NCBI GenBank assembly: GCA_025357945.1
Contig: JANYLJ010000046.1
Coordinates: 1 to 64,000 of the forward strand
Length of the DNA: 64,000 nt
Reading direction: 5' to 3'
Origin: Gemmatimonadota bacterium
GTDB lineage: Bacteria; Gemmatimonadota; Gemmatimonadetes; Gemmatimonadales; GWC2-71-9
The position numbers and the translations under genes were made by a program. Below the pieces are notes generated by a model. The model ran no database searches. It was not told the origin of the DNA and saw only the letters and a list, made by a program, of their open reading frames with translations. Below, piece after piece: positions 8,578 through 18,835 of this stretch (positions are counted from its first letter, which is position 1; every line of letters starts with the position of its first letter).

Positions 8578-9348
8578 ATGCCACCGACCACGCCGCAGAC
8601 CCAAACCACGACCGACGCCCTCTGGCGCCGCTGGCGCGACCAGGGCGATGTCGACGCGCGCCGGGAATTGCTCGGTCGCTACCTCGGACTGGTCCACCAC
8701 GCCGCGCGCGAAGTGGCCCCTCGGGTGCGCGACGCCGTGTCGCTCGACGAGCTGGTGTCTGCCGGTTCACTCGGCCTCATGCAAGCCATGAAAGGGTTCG
8801 ACATCGATCGCGGTCTCGCCTTCTCGACCTTCGCGATGCGTCGCATTCGCGGCGCGATCCTCGATGAGTTGCGCGCTCGCGATCCGCTCTCCCGCGCCGA
8901 CCGGGCGCATGTCCGTCGGCTCGACAGTGCAGTGGCTGCACTGGAGCAGCGCGATGGTCGGGCCCCGACACCCGCCGAAGTGGCCGAGCATCTCGGCGTC
9001 GACGACGCGACGCTGCACCGCTGGCGGGAGCGGACCGCGCACGCCGGGCCGGTGTCGCTCGAGAGTGAACCGAACGGCCGCCTGCTTTCTGACCAGATTG
9101 GCGATGACGGTGGCGAAGCGATCCACATGGCGCTGGAACATTCGGAGCGACGCGGCGCGATCGAAGCGGCGCTCAACTCCCTCCCCGCGCGGGAGCGCCT
9201 GGTGGTGGCGCGGTCATACTTCGAAGAGCGTCCGCTGCGCGAGATCGCGGCCGAACTTGGCGTCACGGAATCGCGGGTGTGCCAACTGCGAGCCCAGGCA
9301 CTGGCGCGGCTCAAGAAGGTGCCGCTGCTGGAGTATGCCAACGAGTAG
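8578..9348 (+). CDS. RNA polymerase sigma factor, FliA/WhiG (sigma-28-like) family
   Basis: A 256-residue group 3 sigma factor. Region 2 shows SLDELVSAGSLGLMQA, then FDIDRGLAFSTFAMRRIRGA and ILDELRARD, which is the FliA/WhiG signature. Region 3 follows (PTPAEVAEHLGV) and region 4 has the helix-turn-helix LREIAAELGVTESRVCQLR. I start it at ATG 8578; the frame is open 55 codons further but upstream codons look non-coding. No Shine-Dalgarno precedes ATG, and tatacc lies directly in front, so the start is not settled. It would direct RNA polymerase to motility/chemotaxis-type promoters, which may link it to the che genes at 27 kb. No anti-sigma gene (flgM) is adjacent. Confidence 0.88.
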   Translation: MPPTTPQTQTTTDALWRRWRDQGDVDARRELLGRYLGLVHHAAREVAPRVRDAVSLDELVSAGSLGLMQAMKGFDIDRGLAFSTFAMRRIRGAILDELRARDPLSRADRAHVRRLDSAVAALEQRDGRAPTPAEVAEHLGVDDATLHRWRERTAHAGPVSLESEPNGRLLSDQIGDDGGEAIHMALEHSERRGAIEAALNSLPARERLVVARSYFEERPLREIAAELGVTESRVCQLRAQALARLKKVPLLEYANE

Positions 9349-9408
9349 GCCGCTCTCCTCTCACCCCCCTAAGCCCAACCCCCGCCACATTTTGATCCGC
9401 CGTTGATC

Positions 9409-9457
9409 GTTCTCCCTTAGATTCCCGCGTCGTCCCAGGATCGCCGTTCGGGAGAAC
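9409..9457 (+). promoter_or_regulatory. Promoter region of the fumarylacetoacetase operon with inverted and direct repeats
   Basis: gttctccc (9409-9416) and gggagaac (9450-9457) form an 8-bp inverted repeat around a -10-like tagatt (9418-9423). The right arm covers the Shine-Dalgarno gggag of ATG 9463. Just upstream ttgatc is directly repeated 11 nt apart (9392-9397 and 9403-9408). This layout suggests an operator or an RNA fold masking the ribosome binding site. The promoter assignment is tentative. Confidence 0.4.
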
Positions 9458-9462
9458 ATTCG

Positions 9463-10344
9463 ATGCGCGCCGCCTTTGCGGAAATCGTTGACTACGCCGG
9501 ACTTTTCCCCCCCGCCTCGTGCGCCATGGCCGATGCGGCGCGCCAGTACGACGTCTACCGTCGGTCCGCCGATCGGTGGCTGCTCGGCCGGTTCGTCGTC
9601 GCGGCCACGCGTCTCCAGGAGCTCGGGCTTGCCATCGAAACGGGCGGCATCAGCATCGACGCCGGCGACCCGTGGCGCCTCTCGGTCGTGATGGGCGCTC
9701 ATGTGCCGGCCGAGCTGGCGCGGATCGCCGCGTTTCAGGCGGCCTGGGAGCCGCGGGGCGTGCTTGCCGATTCGATCGAATACAAGGTGTCGTCGGTGGG
9801 TCAGGTACGGACGCTCGGCGAGCAGATTCCTCACGGGTTCCGTCGCTATTTCGAAGTGCCCCTGACCGGGCCGTACCGGGAGCTCGTCGGCGCGATCGGG
9901 CAGGTGGGCGCGCTCGCCAAGGTGCGCACCGGCGGCACGACAGCCGACCTCTTTCCCGCCGCCGTTGACCTGACCACCTTCCTGCTCGCCGTGGTGAAGC
10001 ATGACGTGCCGTTCAAGGCCACCGCGGGATTGCATCATCCCTTTCGCGGCAATTACCCGCTCACCTACGCGCCCGACGCCGAACGTCAACTGATGTACGG
10101 ATTCGTGAACCTGCTCGTCGCGACGACGGAGCTGCTGCGCGGCGGCGAAGGGGAAACGGCGCAAGCGATTCTTGAGGAGAACGACCGCACGGCGTTCGTT
10201 CGCGACGACGACGGCTACACGTGGCGGGGTGTGCGCTATGGCACCGTCGATCTCGCGGCGGCACACCGTCGCTTCTTTCTCGGCTTCGGGTCGTGTTCGT
10301 TTCGCGAGCCGATTGACGAGCTTGGCTTGGGGTGGGCGGTATGA
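9463..10344 (+). CDS. Conserved-looking protein of unknown function, coupled to fahA
   Basis: A 293-residue cytosolic protein I cannot assign. It begins with MRAAFAEIVDYAGLFPPA, and has the strongly patterned blocks EVPL (131-134), AKVRTGG (152-158), FKATAGLHHP (184-193) and MYGFVNLL (211-218). Short strands ending in K, R and H suggest an aldolase-like beta/alpha barrel with a charged active site; that is inference. gggag lies 8 nt upstream of ATG. It overlaps the fumarylacetoacetase gene by ATGA, so the two are probably co-translated and may act in the same aromatic amino acid degradation route. No signal peptide or membrane segment. Confidence 0.8.
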   Translation: MRAAFAEIVDYAGLFPPASCAMADAARQYDVYRRSADRWLLGRFVVAATRLQELGLAIETGGISIDAGDPWRLSVVMGAHVPAELARIAAFQAAWEPRGVLADSIEYKVSSVGQVRTLGEQIPHGFRRYFEVPLTGPYRELVGAIGQVGALAKVRTGGTTADLFPAAVDLTTFLLAVVKHDVPFKATAGLHHPFRGNYPLTYAPDAERQLMYGFVNLLVATTELLRGGEGETAQAILEENDRTAFVRDDDGYTWRGVRYGTVDLAAAHRRFFLGFGSCSFREPIDELGLGWAV

Positions 10345-11633
10345 CGGCACTCGACCGGTCGCACGATCCCGCGCGCACGAGCTGGGTCACGAGCGCGCAG
10401 GGCCATCGCGATTTTCCAATTCAGAACCTGCCCTTCGCCCGGGTGGCGCAAGGCAACACGCCTGGCGCGATCGCGGTCGCGATCGGGGATGAGGCGCTGC
10501 TGCTTCCGCCCGCCTTCGCAGCCGGGTGGGGGAACGAGTTGCCACCGGGTGCCCGAAGCGTCGGACTTTCGGCGCTCAACATCTTTGCCGGCCGGCCGCC
10601 GGCCGAGTGGCGCGCCGTTCGGTTGGCGCTGAGCGACGCCCTGAGTGACCCGGCATGGCAAGAACGCCTCCGCGGGGCGCTCGTTCCGCAGGCGGCGCTC
10701 GAGTATCTCGTTCCGTTCCAGATCTATGATTACACCGACTTCTATGCGTCGATCTACCACGCCACCAATGTTGGTTCGATGTTCCGGCCGGACAACCCGC
10801 TGCTGCCGAACTACAAGTGGCTGCCGATCGGCTACCACGGCCGCGCGTCGTCGATCGTGATCTCGGGGACGCCGGTGCGGCGGCCGCGCGGTCAGATCTC
10901 GCCACCGGCAGCGTCGGTGCCGAGTTATGAAATCTCGCGGTCGCTCGACTACGAGCTCGAGCTCGGCCTGTTCCTCGGCGGCCGCAACGCCCTCGGCTCG
11001 CCGGTGCCGGCGAGCGAGGCGGCCGCGCGCATTTTCGGCTTCTGCTTGCTGAACGACTGGTCCGCGCGGGACATCCAGTCGTGGGAGTACCAACCGCTCG
11101 GGCCGTTCCTCGCCAAGAATTTCGCGACCACCATTTCGCCGTGGGTCATCACGTCCGACGCACTGCTCCCATTCCGCGTCCCGATGCCGCCGCGCGGGGT
11201 CAGCGATCCGGCTCCGCTCGAATACCTCCGGGTGCCCGACGATCGGACGATCGCCGTCGAGCTGGTGGTGGAGCTGCGCACTGCTGCGATGCGCGAGCGC
11301 GCCGAGCCGGGGTTCACGGTCAGTCGGGTGCAGTTCGACCAGGCGATGTACTGGAGCCCGGCGCAATTGGTGACGCACCACGCGAGCAACGGCTGCAACC
11401 TCTATATGGGCGACCTCCTTGGCACCGGGACGGTGTCGGGACCGACGCCGGAGTCGCGCGGCTGCCTGCTCGAGCGGACCTGGCGCGGCACCGAACCGCT
11501 CGCCCTCCCGGGCGGCGAGGTGCGCCGGTTCCTCGAGGACGGCGATGAGGTCGTGTTCCGCGGCACGTGCCGGGCGCCCGCCGCCGTTGCGATCGGGTTT
11601 GGCGAGTGTCGCGGGGTGGTCGTTCCGGCATGA
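10341..11633 (+). CDS. fahA: Fumarylacetoacetase
   Basis: A 430-residue enzyme that hydrolyses 4-fumarylacetoacetate to fumarate and acetoacetate, the last step of tyrosine/homogentisate degradation. The N-terminal SH3-like domain is followed by the FAH catalytic fold. Diagnostic motifs are DYTDFYASIYHATNVG (130-145; catalytic histidine H140 and metal-binding aspartates), YHGRASSI, LNDWSARDIQSWEY and SNGCNLYMGDL. I take ATG 10341, which overlaps the upstream stop as ATGA; a GTG three codons earlier is possible. The downstream gene overlaps by ATGA. No other homogentisate-pathway gene is in view, so the upstream steps must be encoded elsewhere. Confidence 0.95.
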   Translation: MTALDRSHDPARTSWVTSAQGHRDFPIQNLPFARVAQGNTPGAIAVAIGDEALLLPPAFAAGWGNELPPGARSVGLSALNIFAGRPPAEWRAVRLALSDALSDPAWQERLRGALVPQAALEYLVPFQIYDYTDFYASIYHATNVGSMFRPDNPLLPNYKWLPIGYHGRASSIVISGTPVRRPRGQISPPAASVPSYEISRSLDYELELGLFLGGRNALGSPVPASEAAARIFGFCLLNDWSARDIQSWEYQPLGPFLAKNFATTISPWVITSDALLPFRVPMPPRGVSDPAPLEYLRVPDDRTIAVELVVELRTAAMRERAEPGFTVSRVQFDQAMYWSPAQLVTHHASNGCNLYMGDLLGTGTVSGPTPESRGCLLERTWRGTEPLALPGGEVRRFLEDGDEVVFRGTCRAPAAVAIGFGECRGVVVPA

Positions 11634-12154
11634 CCGACGTGGCGAACGTGGTGGTGACCTACCTGGAGCTCCGCGCGTCGGCGGATGCCGCTGCCCGGAC
11701 GCGCGAAACGACTGCCGCGCCGTTCATGTTGCATCGCGAATGCGCGCCAACGGCTGCCAGCGTGGCCGCCGCGCTGTACGCCCAAGTCGGCGCCCCGTGG
11801 CACTGGACGGACCGGCTGCCATGGGCCGCGGCGGATTGGCAGCGGGCGATCAATCGTGACGACGTGGAGCTGTGGGTCGCCCGCATTGCCGACGCGATCG
11901 TCGGCTATTTTGAGTTGCAGCTGGAACGTGACGCCGTCGAACTCCGCTACTTCGGACTCCTGCCGGAATTCACCGGTTGCGGACTCGGCGCTCGCCTGTT
12001 GTCGGCGGCCGTCGAGCGCGCTTGGGCGCTCGGGAAGGATCGCATGACGGTGAACACCTGCACCCTCGATCACCCGGCCGCGCTCGCCGGTTATCTCAAG
12101 CGGGGATTCACGGTGTTGCGCACCGAGGCCCGTGGGCAGGGGTTCACCGCGTGA
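11630..12154 (+). CDS. GNAT-family N-acetyltransferase
   Basis: A 174-residue member of the GNAT superfamily, expected to move an acetyl group from acetyl-CoA to an amine. The acetyl-CoA-binding motif A is seen as LLPEFTGCGLGARLL and motif B as NTCTLDHPAALAGYLKRGF. The N-terminal part (YLELRASADAA, then WHWTDRLPW) may bind substrate; the substrate cannot be read from sequence. ATG 11630 overlaps the fahA stop (ATGA) and its own stop overlaps pdxH (GTGA), so it belongs to a four-gene coupled unit. Confidence 0.88.
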   Translation: MTDVANVVVTYLELRASADAAARTRETTAAPFMLHRECAPTAASVAAALYAQVGAPWHWTDRLPWAAADWQRAINRDDVELWVARIADAIVGYFELQLERDAVELRYFGLLPEFTGCGLGARLLSAAVERAWALGKDRMTVNTCTLDHPAALAGYLKRGFTVLRTEARGQGFTA

Positions 12155-12789
12155 ACCTCGCGGACATGCGGCGCGAGTACTCGCGCGCGGCCTTCGACGA
12201 GGCGAACACGAGCGACGACCCGCTCGAGCAGTTTCAGCGCTGGTTTTCCGATGCGGTGCGTGCCGAGCTGCCCGAGCCGAACGCGATGACCCTTGCGACG
12301 GCCGACGCGGCGGGTCGGCCGAGTGCGCGCATCGTTCTGCTCAAGGGGACCGAGCCGGGTGGTTTCGTGTTCTACACCGACTTTCGCTCGCGCAAGGGCG
12401 CCGAGCTCGACGCCAATCCGCAGGCGGCGCTCGTCTTTCACTGGATCGAACTGGAACGACAGGTGCGCGTGGTCGGCCGGGTCGAACGTCTCGACGCCCC
12501 CACGTCGTGGGCCTACTATCGCACGCGCCCGGAGGGCTCGCGCATCGGCGCCTGGGCCTCGCAGCAGAGTGCCGTGCTCGCCGACCGTGCCGTGCTCGAT
12601 CGGGAAGTTGCCCGCGTGGCGGCAGAATACGCCGGCCGCGAGATCCCGCTCCCACCGTACTGGGGCGGTTTCCGTGTCGTGCCGGACGAGGTGGAATTCT
12701 GGCAAGGCCGACCGAGTCGCCTGCACGACCGCATCCAGTACACCCGAACTTCGGACCAGCAATGGCATCGCGTTCGCCTGTCGCCGTAA
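12151..12789 (+). CDS. pdxH: Pyridoxamine/pyridoxine 5'-phosphate oxidase
   Basis: A 212-residue FMN enzyme that oxidises PNP or PMP to pyridoxal 5'-phosphate. It begins MNLADMRREYSRAAFDEA, typical of PdxH. FMN/PLP-binding blocks are visible: SARIVLLKG, FVFYTDFRSRKGAEL, and the C-terminal FWQGRPSRLHDRIQY with WHRVRLSP at the end. Length matches the family. The start is GTG 12151, overlapping the GNAT stop; an in-frame ATG upstream belongs to the GNAT-shadow frame. It ends the fahA operon. PLP made here would serve the aminotransferase and YggS encoded nearby, but no special link is shown. Confidence 0.95.
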   Translation: MNLADMRREYSRAAFDEANTSDDPLEQFQRWFSDAVRAELPEPNAMTLATADAAGRPSARIVLLKGTEPGGFVFYTDFRSRKGAELDANPQAALVFHWIELERQVRVVGRVERLDAPTSWAYYRTRPEGSRIGAWASQQSAVLADRAVLDREVARVAAEYAGREIPLPPYWGGFRVVPDEVEFWQGRPSRLHDRIQYTRTSDQQWHRVRLSP

Positions 12790-12894
12790 TCACCGCTGCA
12801 GTGCTGGCCGGTGTACCGCTCGCGGCGCCGCGGCGCGACGCGACAAGGTTCGATCTCGATCTCACGCGGAGCAGGCGCGGAGCGGGGACTCGCA

Positions 12895-13812
12895 ATGCCG
12901 GCGAGTAGTCGCGAACACGAACTGGCGCGCGGCGTCCGGATCGCCGGCCTCGGTCTGTTCGTCAACGCCGCGTTGGCGCTGATCAAGGGCATGGCCGGGA
13001 TCCTCGGGCATTCGTACGCGCTCGTCGCCGATGCGGCCGAGTCGGTCGCCGACATCGGCGGGTCCGTCGTGGTGTGGGGCGGACTGCGCGTGGCGTCGCG
13101 GTCGCCGGACTACGACCATCCCTACGGCCACGGCAAGGCCGAACCGCTGGCGACGGCCGCCGTCGGGATCATCCTCTGTGTCGCCGCACTCGGCATCCTG
13201 GTCGAGGCGATCCGGGCGATGGTGTCGCCCCATGGCGCACCGGCGCCGTTCACCCTGGCCGTACTGGTGCTGGTCATCGTCGTCAAAGCGACCCTTTTTC
13301 GCACCGTGCTCCGGGTGGCCGGCGACGTGGGCAGCCGCGCGCTTGCGGCCGACGCCTGGCATCATCGTACCGATCTGATCACCTCATCGGCGGCGTTCAT
13401 CGGAATTTCCGCGGCGCTGATTGGCGGGCCAGGTTGGGAGTGGTGTGATGGCGCGGCCGGTTCGGTGGCGTCGATCATCGTGTTCCTGAACGGACTGCAC
13501 ATCCTGCGGCCGGCGCTGCACGAACTCATGGATGGCGCGCCGGACATCGAACTGCTCAATCTGGTCGCGGCGGCGGCGCGTTCGGTCGCCGGCGTGCGTC
13601 TCATCGAGCAGCTCAAGGCGCGGCGACTCGGCAACCACTACCTGGTCGACCTCCACGCGCAGGCCGACCCCGCAATGTCGCTCGATGACGCCCACGTGTT
13701 GAGCGGCTGCATCAAGACCGCAATCCGCGAGGCGGTCCCGTCGGTGCAGAACGTGCTCGTCCACATGGAGCCGTTCCGTACGGCTCCAGTCGATCGCGCC
13801 AGCCAACGGTGA
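12895..13812 (+). CDS. Cation diffusion facilitator (CDF) metal transporter
   Basis: A 305-residue proton-coupled metal exporter of the FieF/MamB-like CDF family. Six transmembrane helices are expected in residues 12-210. The intramembrane metal site looks like E49xxxD53 in TM2 (FieF has DxxxD) and H156xxxD160 in TM5 (DAWHHRTD). The loop motif DYDHPYGHGKAEPLA is typical of the family. The C-terminal cytosolic ferredoxin-like domain (about 215-295) has H residues for metal sensing (YLVDLHAQAD, LVHMEPF). ATG 12895 is chosen because the longer frame adds an R/S-rich non-family stretch. It overlaps tilS. The metal (Fe, Zn or Mn) cannot be stated. Confidence 0.9.
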   Translation: MPASSREHELARGVRIAGLGLFVNAALALIKGMAGILGHSYALVADAAESVADIGGSVVVWGGLRVASRSPDYDHPYGHGKAEPLATAAVGIILCVAALGILVEAIRAMVSPHGAPAPFTLAVLVLVIVVKATLFRTVLRVAGDVGSRALAADAWHHRTDLITSSAAFIGISAALIGGPGWEWCDGAAGSVASIIVFLNGLHILRPALHELMDGAPDIELLNLVAAAARSVAGVRLIEQLKARRLGNHYLVDLHAQADPAMSLDDAHVLSGCIKTAIREAVPSVQNVLVHMEPFRTAPVDRASQR

Positions 13813-15146
13813 CGATGTCGCCGAGCAATGTTCCGCTCGAGCAACGTGTCGCCGGCCAACTGCAGCGAGTGGTGCCGCCGGGCACGACGTGCCTGGTGGC
13901 GGTGTCGGGCGGTCCGGATTCACTCGCGCTGCTCGATCTCCTGCATCTCGGCGCCGCCGATCACGGTTGCTGCCTGATCGTCGGTCACGTCGATCACGGT
14001 ATTCATCCGGACAGCATCGGGGTCGCGGAGCACGTCGCGGCCGCTGCGGCGTCGCGAAACCTGCCGTTTCACGCCCGGACATTGGCTCTCGGCGTCCGCA
14101 CCAGCGAGACCCGTGCGCGCGTCGCGCGCCGGGCGGCGCTCAGCGAACTCGCGGCTGAGGCGGGGGCGTCGGCGATCGTGCTGGCGCATCATGCCGACGA
14201 CCAAGCCGAAACCGTGTTGTTGCGGCTGCTCCGGGGCAGCGGGCCCGCCGGGCTGGCGGGGATGGCCTCGCGATACGGGCCCTGGGTCCGGCCGCTGCTC
14301 GGGGTTCGCCAAAGCGAGCTCGTTGCGCACTTGGCATCGCGCGGCCTGACCGCCTGGATCGATCCGGCCAACAGCGACCCGCGGCACCTGCGTTCGTGGC
14401 TGCGGGTTGCCGTGCTTCCTGTGCTTGGTGACCGGCTTCCTGACGTGGTGGAACGGCTCAATCAGGCGGCCGCCCAAGCGGCGGCGGCTCGGCGCGCGTG
14501 GTGCCAGGTGCCGGAGCTGCTACCTGGGCTCGACGTCAAGAGCGTGGTTTGTGGCATTTCCGTTGCTGCACCTGTACTGCTAGGGTATCGTTCAACGCTG
14601 AGGCACGCCGTTTTGGCGGCACTTGGCCGGCGCCTCGGCGTCCTGCTCGGGGAGCGACGCCTGGCGGCGCTGGATCGGCTGCTCGAGGGCCATTCTGGCG
14701 GTGCGGTTACGCTGGCGGCCGCCTTTCGGGCGGAACTCGCCTTCGGTCGGCTGACGTTGTATCGACCGGACGAGGCGGCGCTGGCGCTCGTGCCCCTGAG
14801 TTGTGGTGGCACCGCGAGGCTTGGGAGCGCGGCGTTGGCGGTCGTGACCGAGCGCGCTGGCACGACGGTTCGTGGCGGGTGGATGACGGCGCTCGTTCCG
14901 GGACACTATGCTGCCCGGACGTGGCGTTCCGGCGATCGCATTCGTCCCATTGGTGGCGCGGGGTCGCGCTCGGTCGCTGTGCTGTTCCGCGAAGCGCGAG
15001 TTGGTCCGGCGCGACGACGGACGTGGCCGGTCGTGGTGACCGGCGATGATGCAACTATCGTGTGGGTTCCGGGCATCTGTCGGGCAGATGTCGCAGTGCC
15101 TGCGGAAGGGGACGAGGCCTGGCGTGTTGACTGTGCTATCGCCTGA
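13809..15146 (+). CDS. tilS: tRNA(Ile)-lysidine synthase
   Basis: A 445-residue ATP pyrophosphatase that converts C34 of the AUA-reading tRNA-Ile to lysidine. The PP-loop SGGPDS (33-38) lies after a short N-terminus, with the VGHVDHGIHPDS and LAHHADDQAETVLLRLLRGSG blocks of the family. The C-terminal TilS_C-type domain is present around ARTWRSGDRIRPIG. The GTG at 13809 overlaps the CDF stop; ATG 13815 is an equally good start. It is followed by hpt and ftsH, a neighbourhood (tilS-hpt-ftsH) conserved in many bacteria. Confidence 0.93.
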   Translation: MTMSPSNVPLEQRVAGQLQRVVPPGTTCLVAVSGGPDSLALLDLLHLGAADHGCCLIVGHVDHGIHPDSIGVAEHVAAAAASRNLPFHARTLALGVRTSETRARVARRAALSELAAEAGASAIVLAHHADDQAETVLLRLLRGSGPAGLAGMASRYGPWVRPLLGVRQSELVAHLASRGLTAWIDPANSDPRHLRSWLRVAVLPVLGDRLPDVVERLNQAAAQAAAARRAWCQVPELLPGLDVKSVVCGISVAAPVLLGYRSTLRHAVLAALGRRLGVLLGERRLAALDRLLEGHSGGAVTLAAAFRAELAFGRLTLYRPDEAALALVPLSCGGTARLGSAALAVVTERAGTTVRGGWMTALVPGHYAARTWRSGDRIRPIGGAGSRSVAVLFREARVGPARRRTWPVVVTGDDATIVWVPGICRADVAVPAEGDEAWRVDCAIA

Positions 15147-15147
15147 A

Positions 15148-15680
15148 ATGAAGCGCCGGGCTGGTGGCCGGGACATTCGCATCGTGTTCGACGAAGCGAC
15201 GATCGCGGCACGGGTGCGCGCGCTCGGGCACGAGATCACGGCGGCCTATCCCACCGGCGAGCTCCTGGTGCTCGGCTTGTTGAAGGGGAGTTTCATCTTC
15301 CTCAGCGACCTGGTGCGGCAGATCGACCGTCCGCTTCACCTCGACTTTCTCGTGGCGAGTTCATACGGGGCCGGGACGGTGTCGAGCGGCACCATGCGGC
15401 TGCTGTACGATCCGGAAACGCCGTTGGAAGGGAAGCACCTGTTGATCGTGGAAGACATTATCGACAGCGGCCGGACGATGCAGAAGATGCTGTCGTTGCT
15501 CGCGGTGCGCCGGCCGGCATCGCTGGCGGTGTGTGCGTTGTTGGACAAGCAGTTGCTCCAGGTACCCATCCCGGAAGTGCGCTGGGTGGGATTTCCCGCG
15601 CCTCCCGCGTTCCTGGTCGGTTACGGCCTCGATCACGCGGAAGACTATCGACACCTCCCGTTTATCGGTGATTTGAACTG

Positions 15681-15681
<1 letters not shown>
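15148..15681 (+). CDS. hpt: Hypoxanthine phosphoribosyltransferase
   Basis: A 177-residue purine salvage enzyme making IMP/GMP from hypoxanthine/guanine and PRPP. The PRPP-binding motif is LLIVEDIIDSGRTM, the early loop is GLLKGSFIFLSDL, and the purine-side region is near FPAPPAFLVGYGLDHAEDYR. ATG 15148 starts one nucleotide after the tilS stop and gives the usual family length; the longer open frame upstream is a tilS shadow. Its stop overlaps the ftsH start (TGATG). Confidence 0.94.
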
Positions 15682-17662
<1,981 letters not shown>

Positions 17663-17666
<4 letters not shown>

Positions 17667-18835
17667 TCGTCACCCCGCTGTCGGGCCGCCCAGCCGCGGT
17701 CCGCGACGCCCTCCTGTCCCACGGATGGGAGGGCGATCTCGCGCGCCTCACCGTGGGTGGACTTGATGGTGCGGCGTTTCATGTCACCGGAATAGACGCC
17801 CACGTAGTCGAAACGATGGTGCCGCTCGCCGCGCGCCTCGGCCTCGAGCTGGTTACCGGCGAGCACTGGCTGATCCTCATCGGCGGGCGTTCCCGACTCG
17901 GCGCATTCGCACGACCGTGGCTGCAACCCGAGGCGGTGCAGGAACTCGCCACGGCGATCGGCATGGCATTACCGCCGGAGGGCGAACAGATCTGGCGGCA
18001 TGCGCGCGGTACCCTCGGCGTGGGGCGAGCGGTGATCGTTGGTGTGATCAACGTCACGCCGGATTCATTTGCGGACGGCGGCAAGCTCTTGTCGGTCGAC
18101 GCCGCGCTGCGCCACGCGGACGCACTGCTCGAGGGTGGCGCGACCGTACTCGATGTGGGCGGCGAGTCGACGCGGCCCGGCGCGAGCGCGGTGCCGGCCG
18201 ACGTCGAGTGTGGGCGAATCGTTCCCGTGCTCGAGGCGCTGGCGCGCCGCCACGCGAACGTGCCGCTCTCGGTCGACACGGTGCACGCCATGACGGCGAC
18301 GGCCGCGATCGCGGCGGGCGCCTGCATCGTCAACGACGTCACCGCCGGGCGCCACGATCGATCCCTGTTGCAGGTGGTGGTGGAGCATGGTGCGGGGGTC
18401 GTCCTGTCGCACTCGCGCGGACCGTTGGGGCGGCTCGCATCGTACGACGCTGTCGACTACGGCGGCGACGTGACGGGAAGCGTCGTGCGCGAATTGCATG
18501 ACGCCATGGGCGCCGCCCTCGCCGTTGGCGTGCCTGCGGCTGCCATTGTCCTCGACCCCGGGTTCGGGTTCAGCAAGACGCCGCCGCAGAGCCTCGCCGT
18601 GCTCAACCAACTCGACGCGGTGGTGGCGCTCGGCCGGCCGGTACTGGTGGGCGTCTCCCGCAAGCGGTTCCTGGGCGAAGCCACCGGGCGACCGGTCGAC
18701 GATCGCGATCGCGCCACCGCGGCGGCGTGTGCGCTCGCGTTCGAACGCGGCGCCCGACTCTTCCGTGTCCACGATGCAGCGGCCGTGCGGGACGCCCTCG
18801 CCGTCGCCGAGGCGGTCACCGGGCCGGCCGCGTGA
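17663..18835 (+). CDS. folP: Dihydropteroate synthase with an N-terminal extension
   Basis: A 390-residue protein whose C-terminal 270 residues are a normal dihydropteroate synthase, joining p-aminobenzoate to dihydropterin pyrophosphate in folate synthesis. Motifs are GVINVTPDSF (127-136), DVGGESTRPGAS, and the late GVSRKRFLG. The first about 115 residues are extra compared with E. coli FolP and contain MVPLAARLGLELVTGEHWL and LILIGGRSRLGAFARPW; I do not recognise this domain. Start GTG 17663 overlaps the ftsH stop; no later start fits better because the extension is well structured in codon use. Confidence 0.93.
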
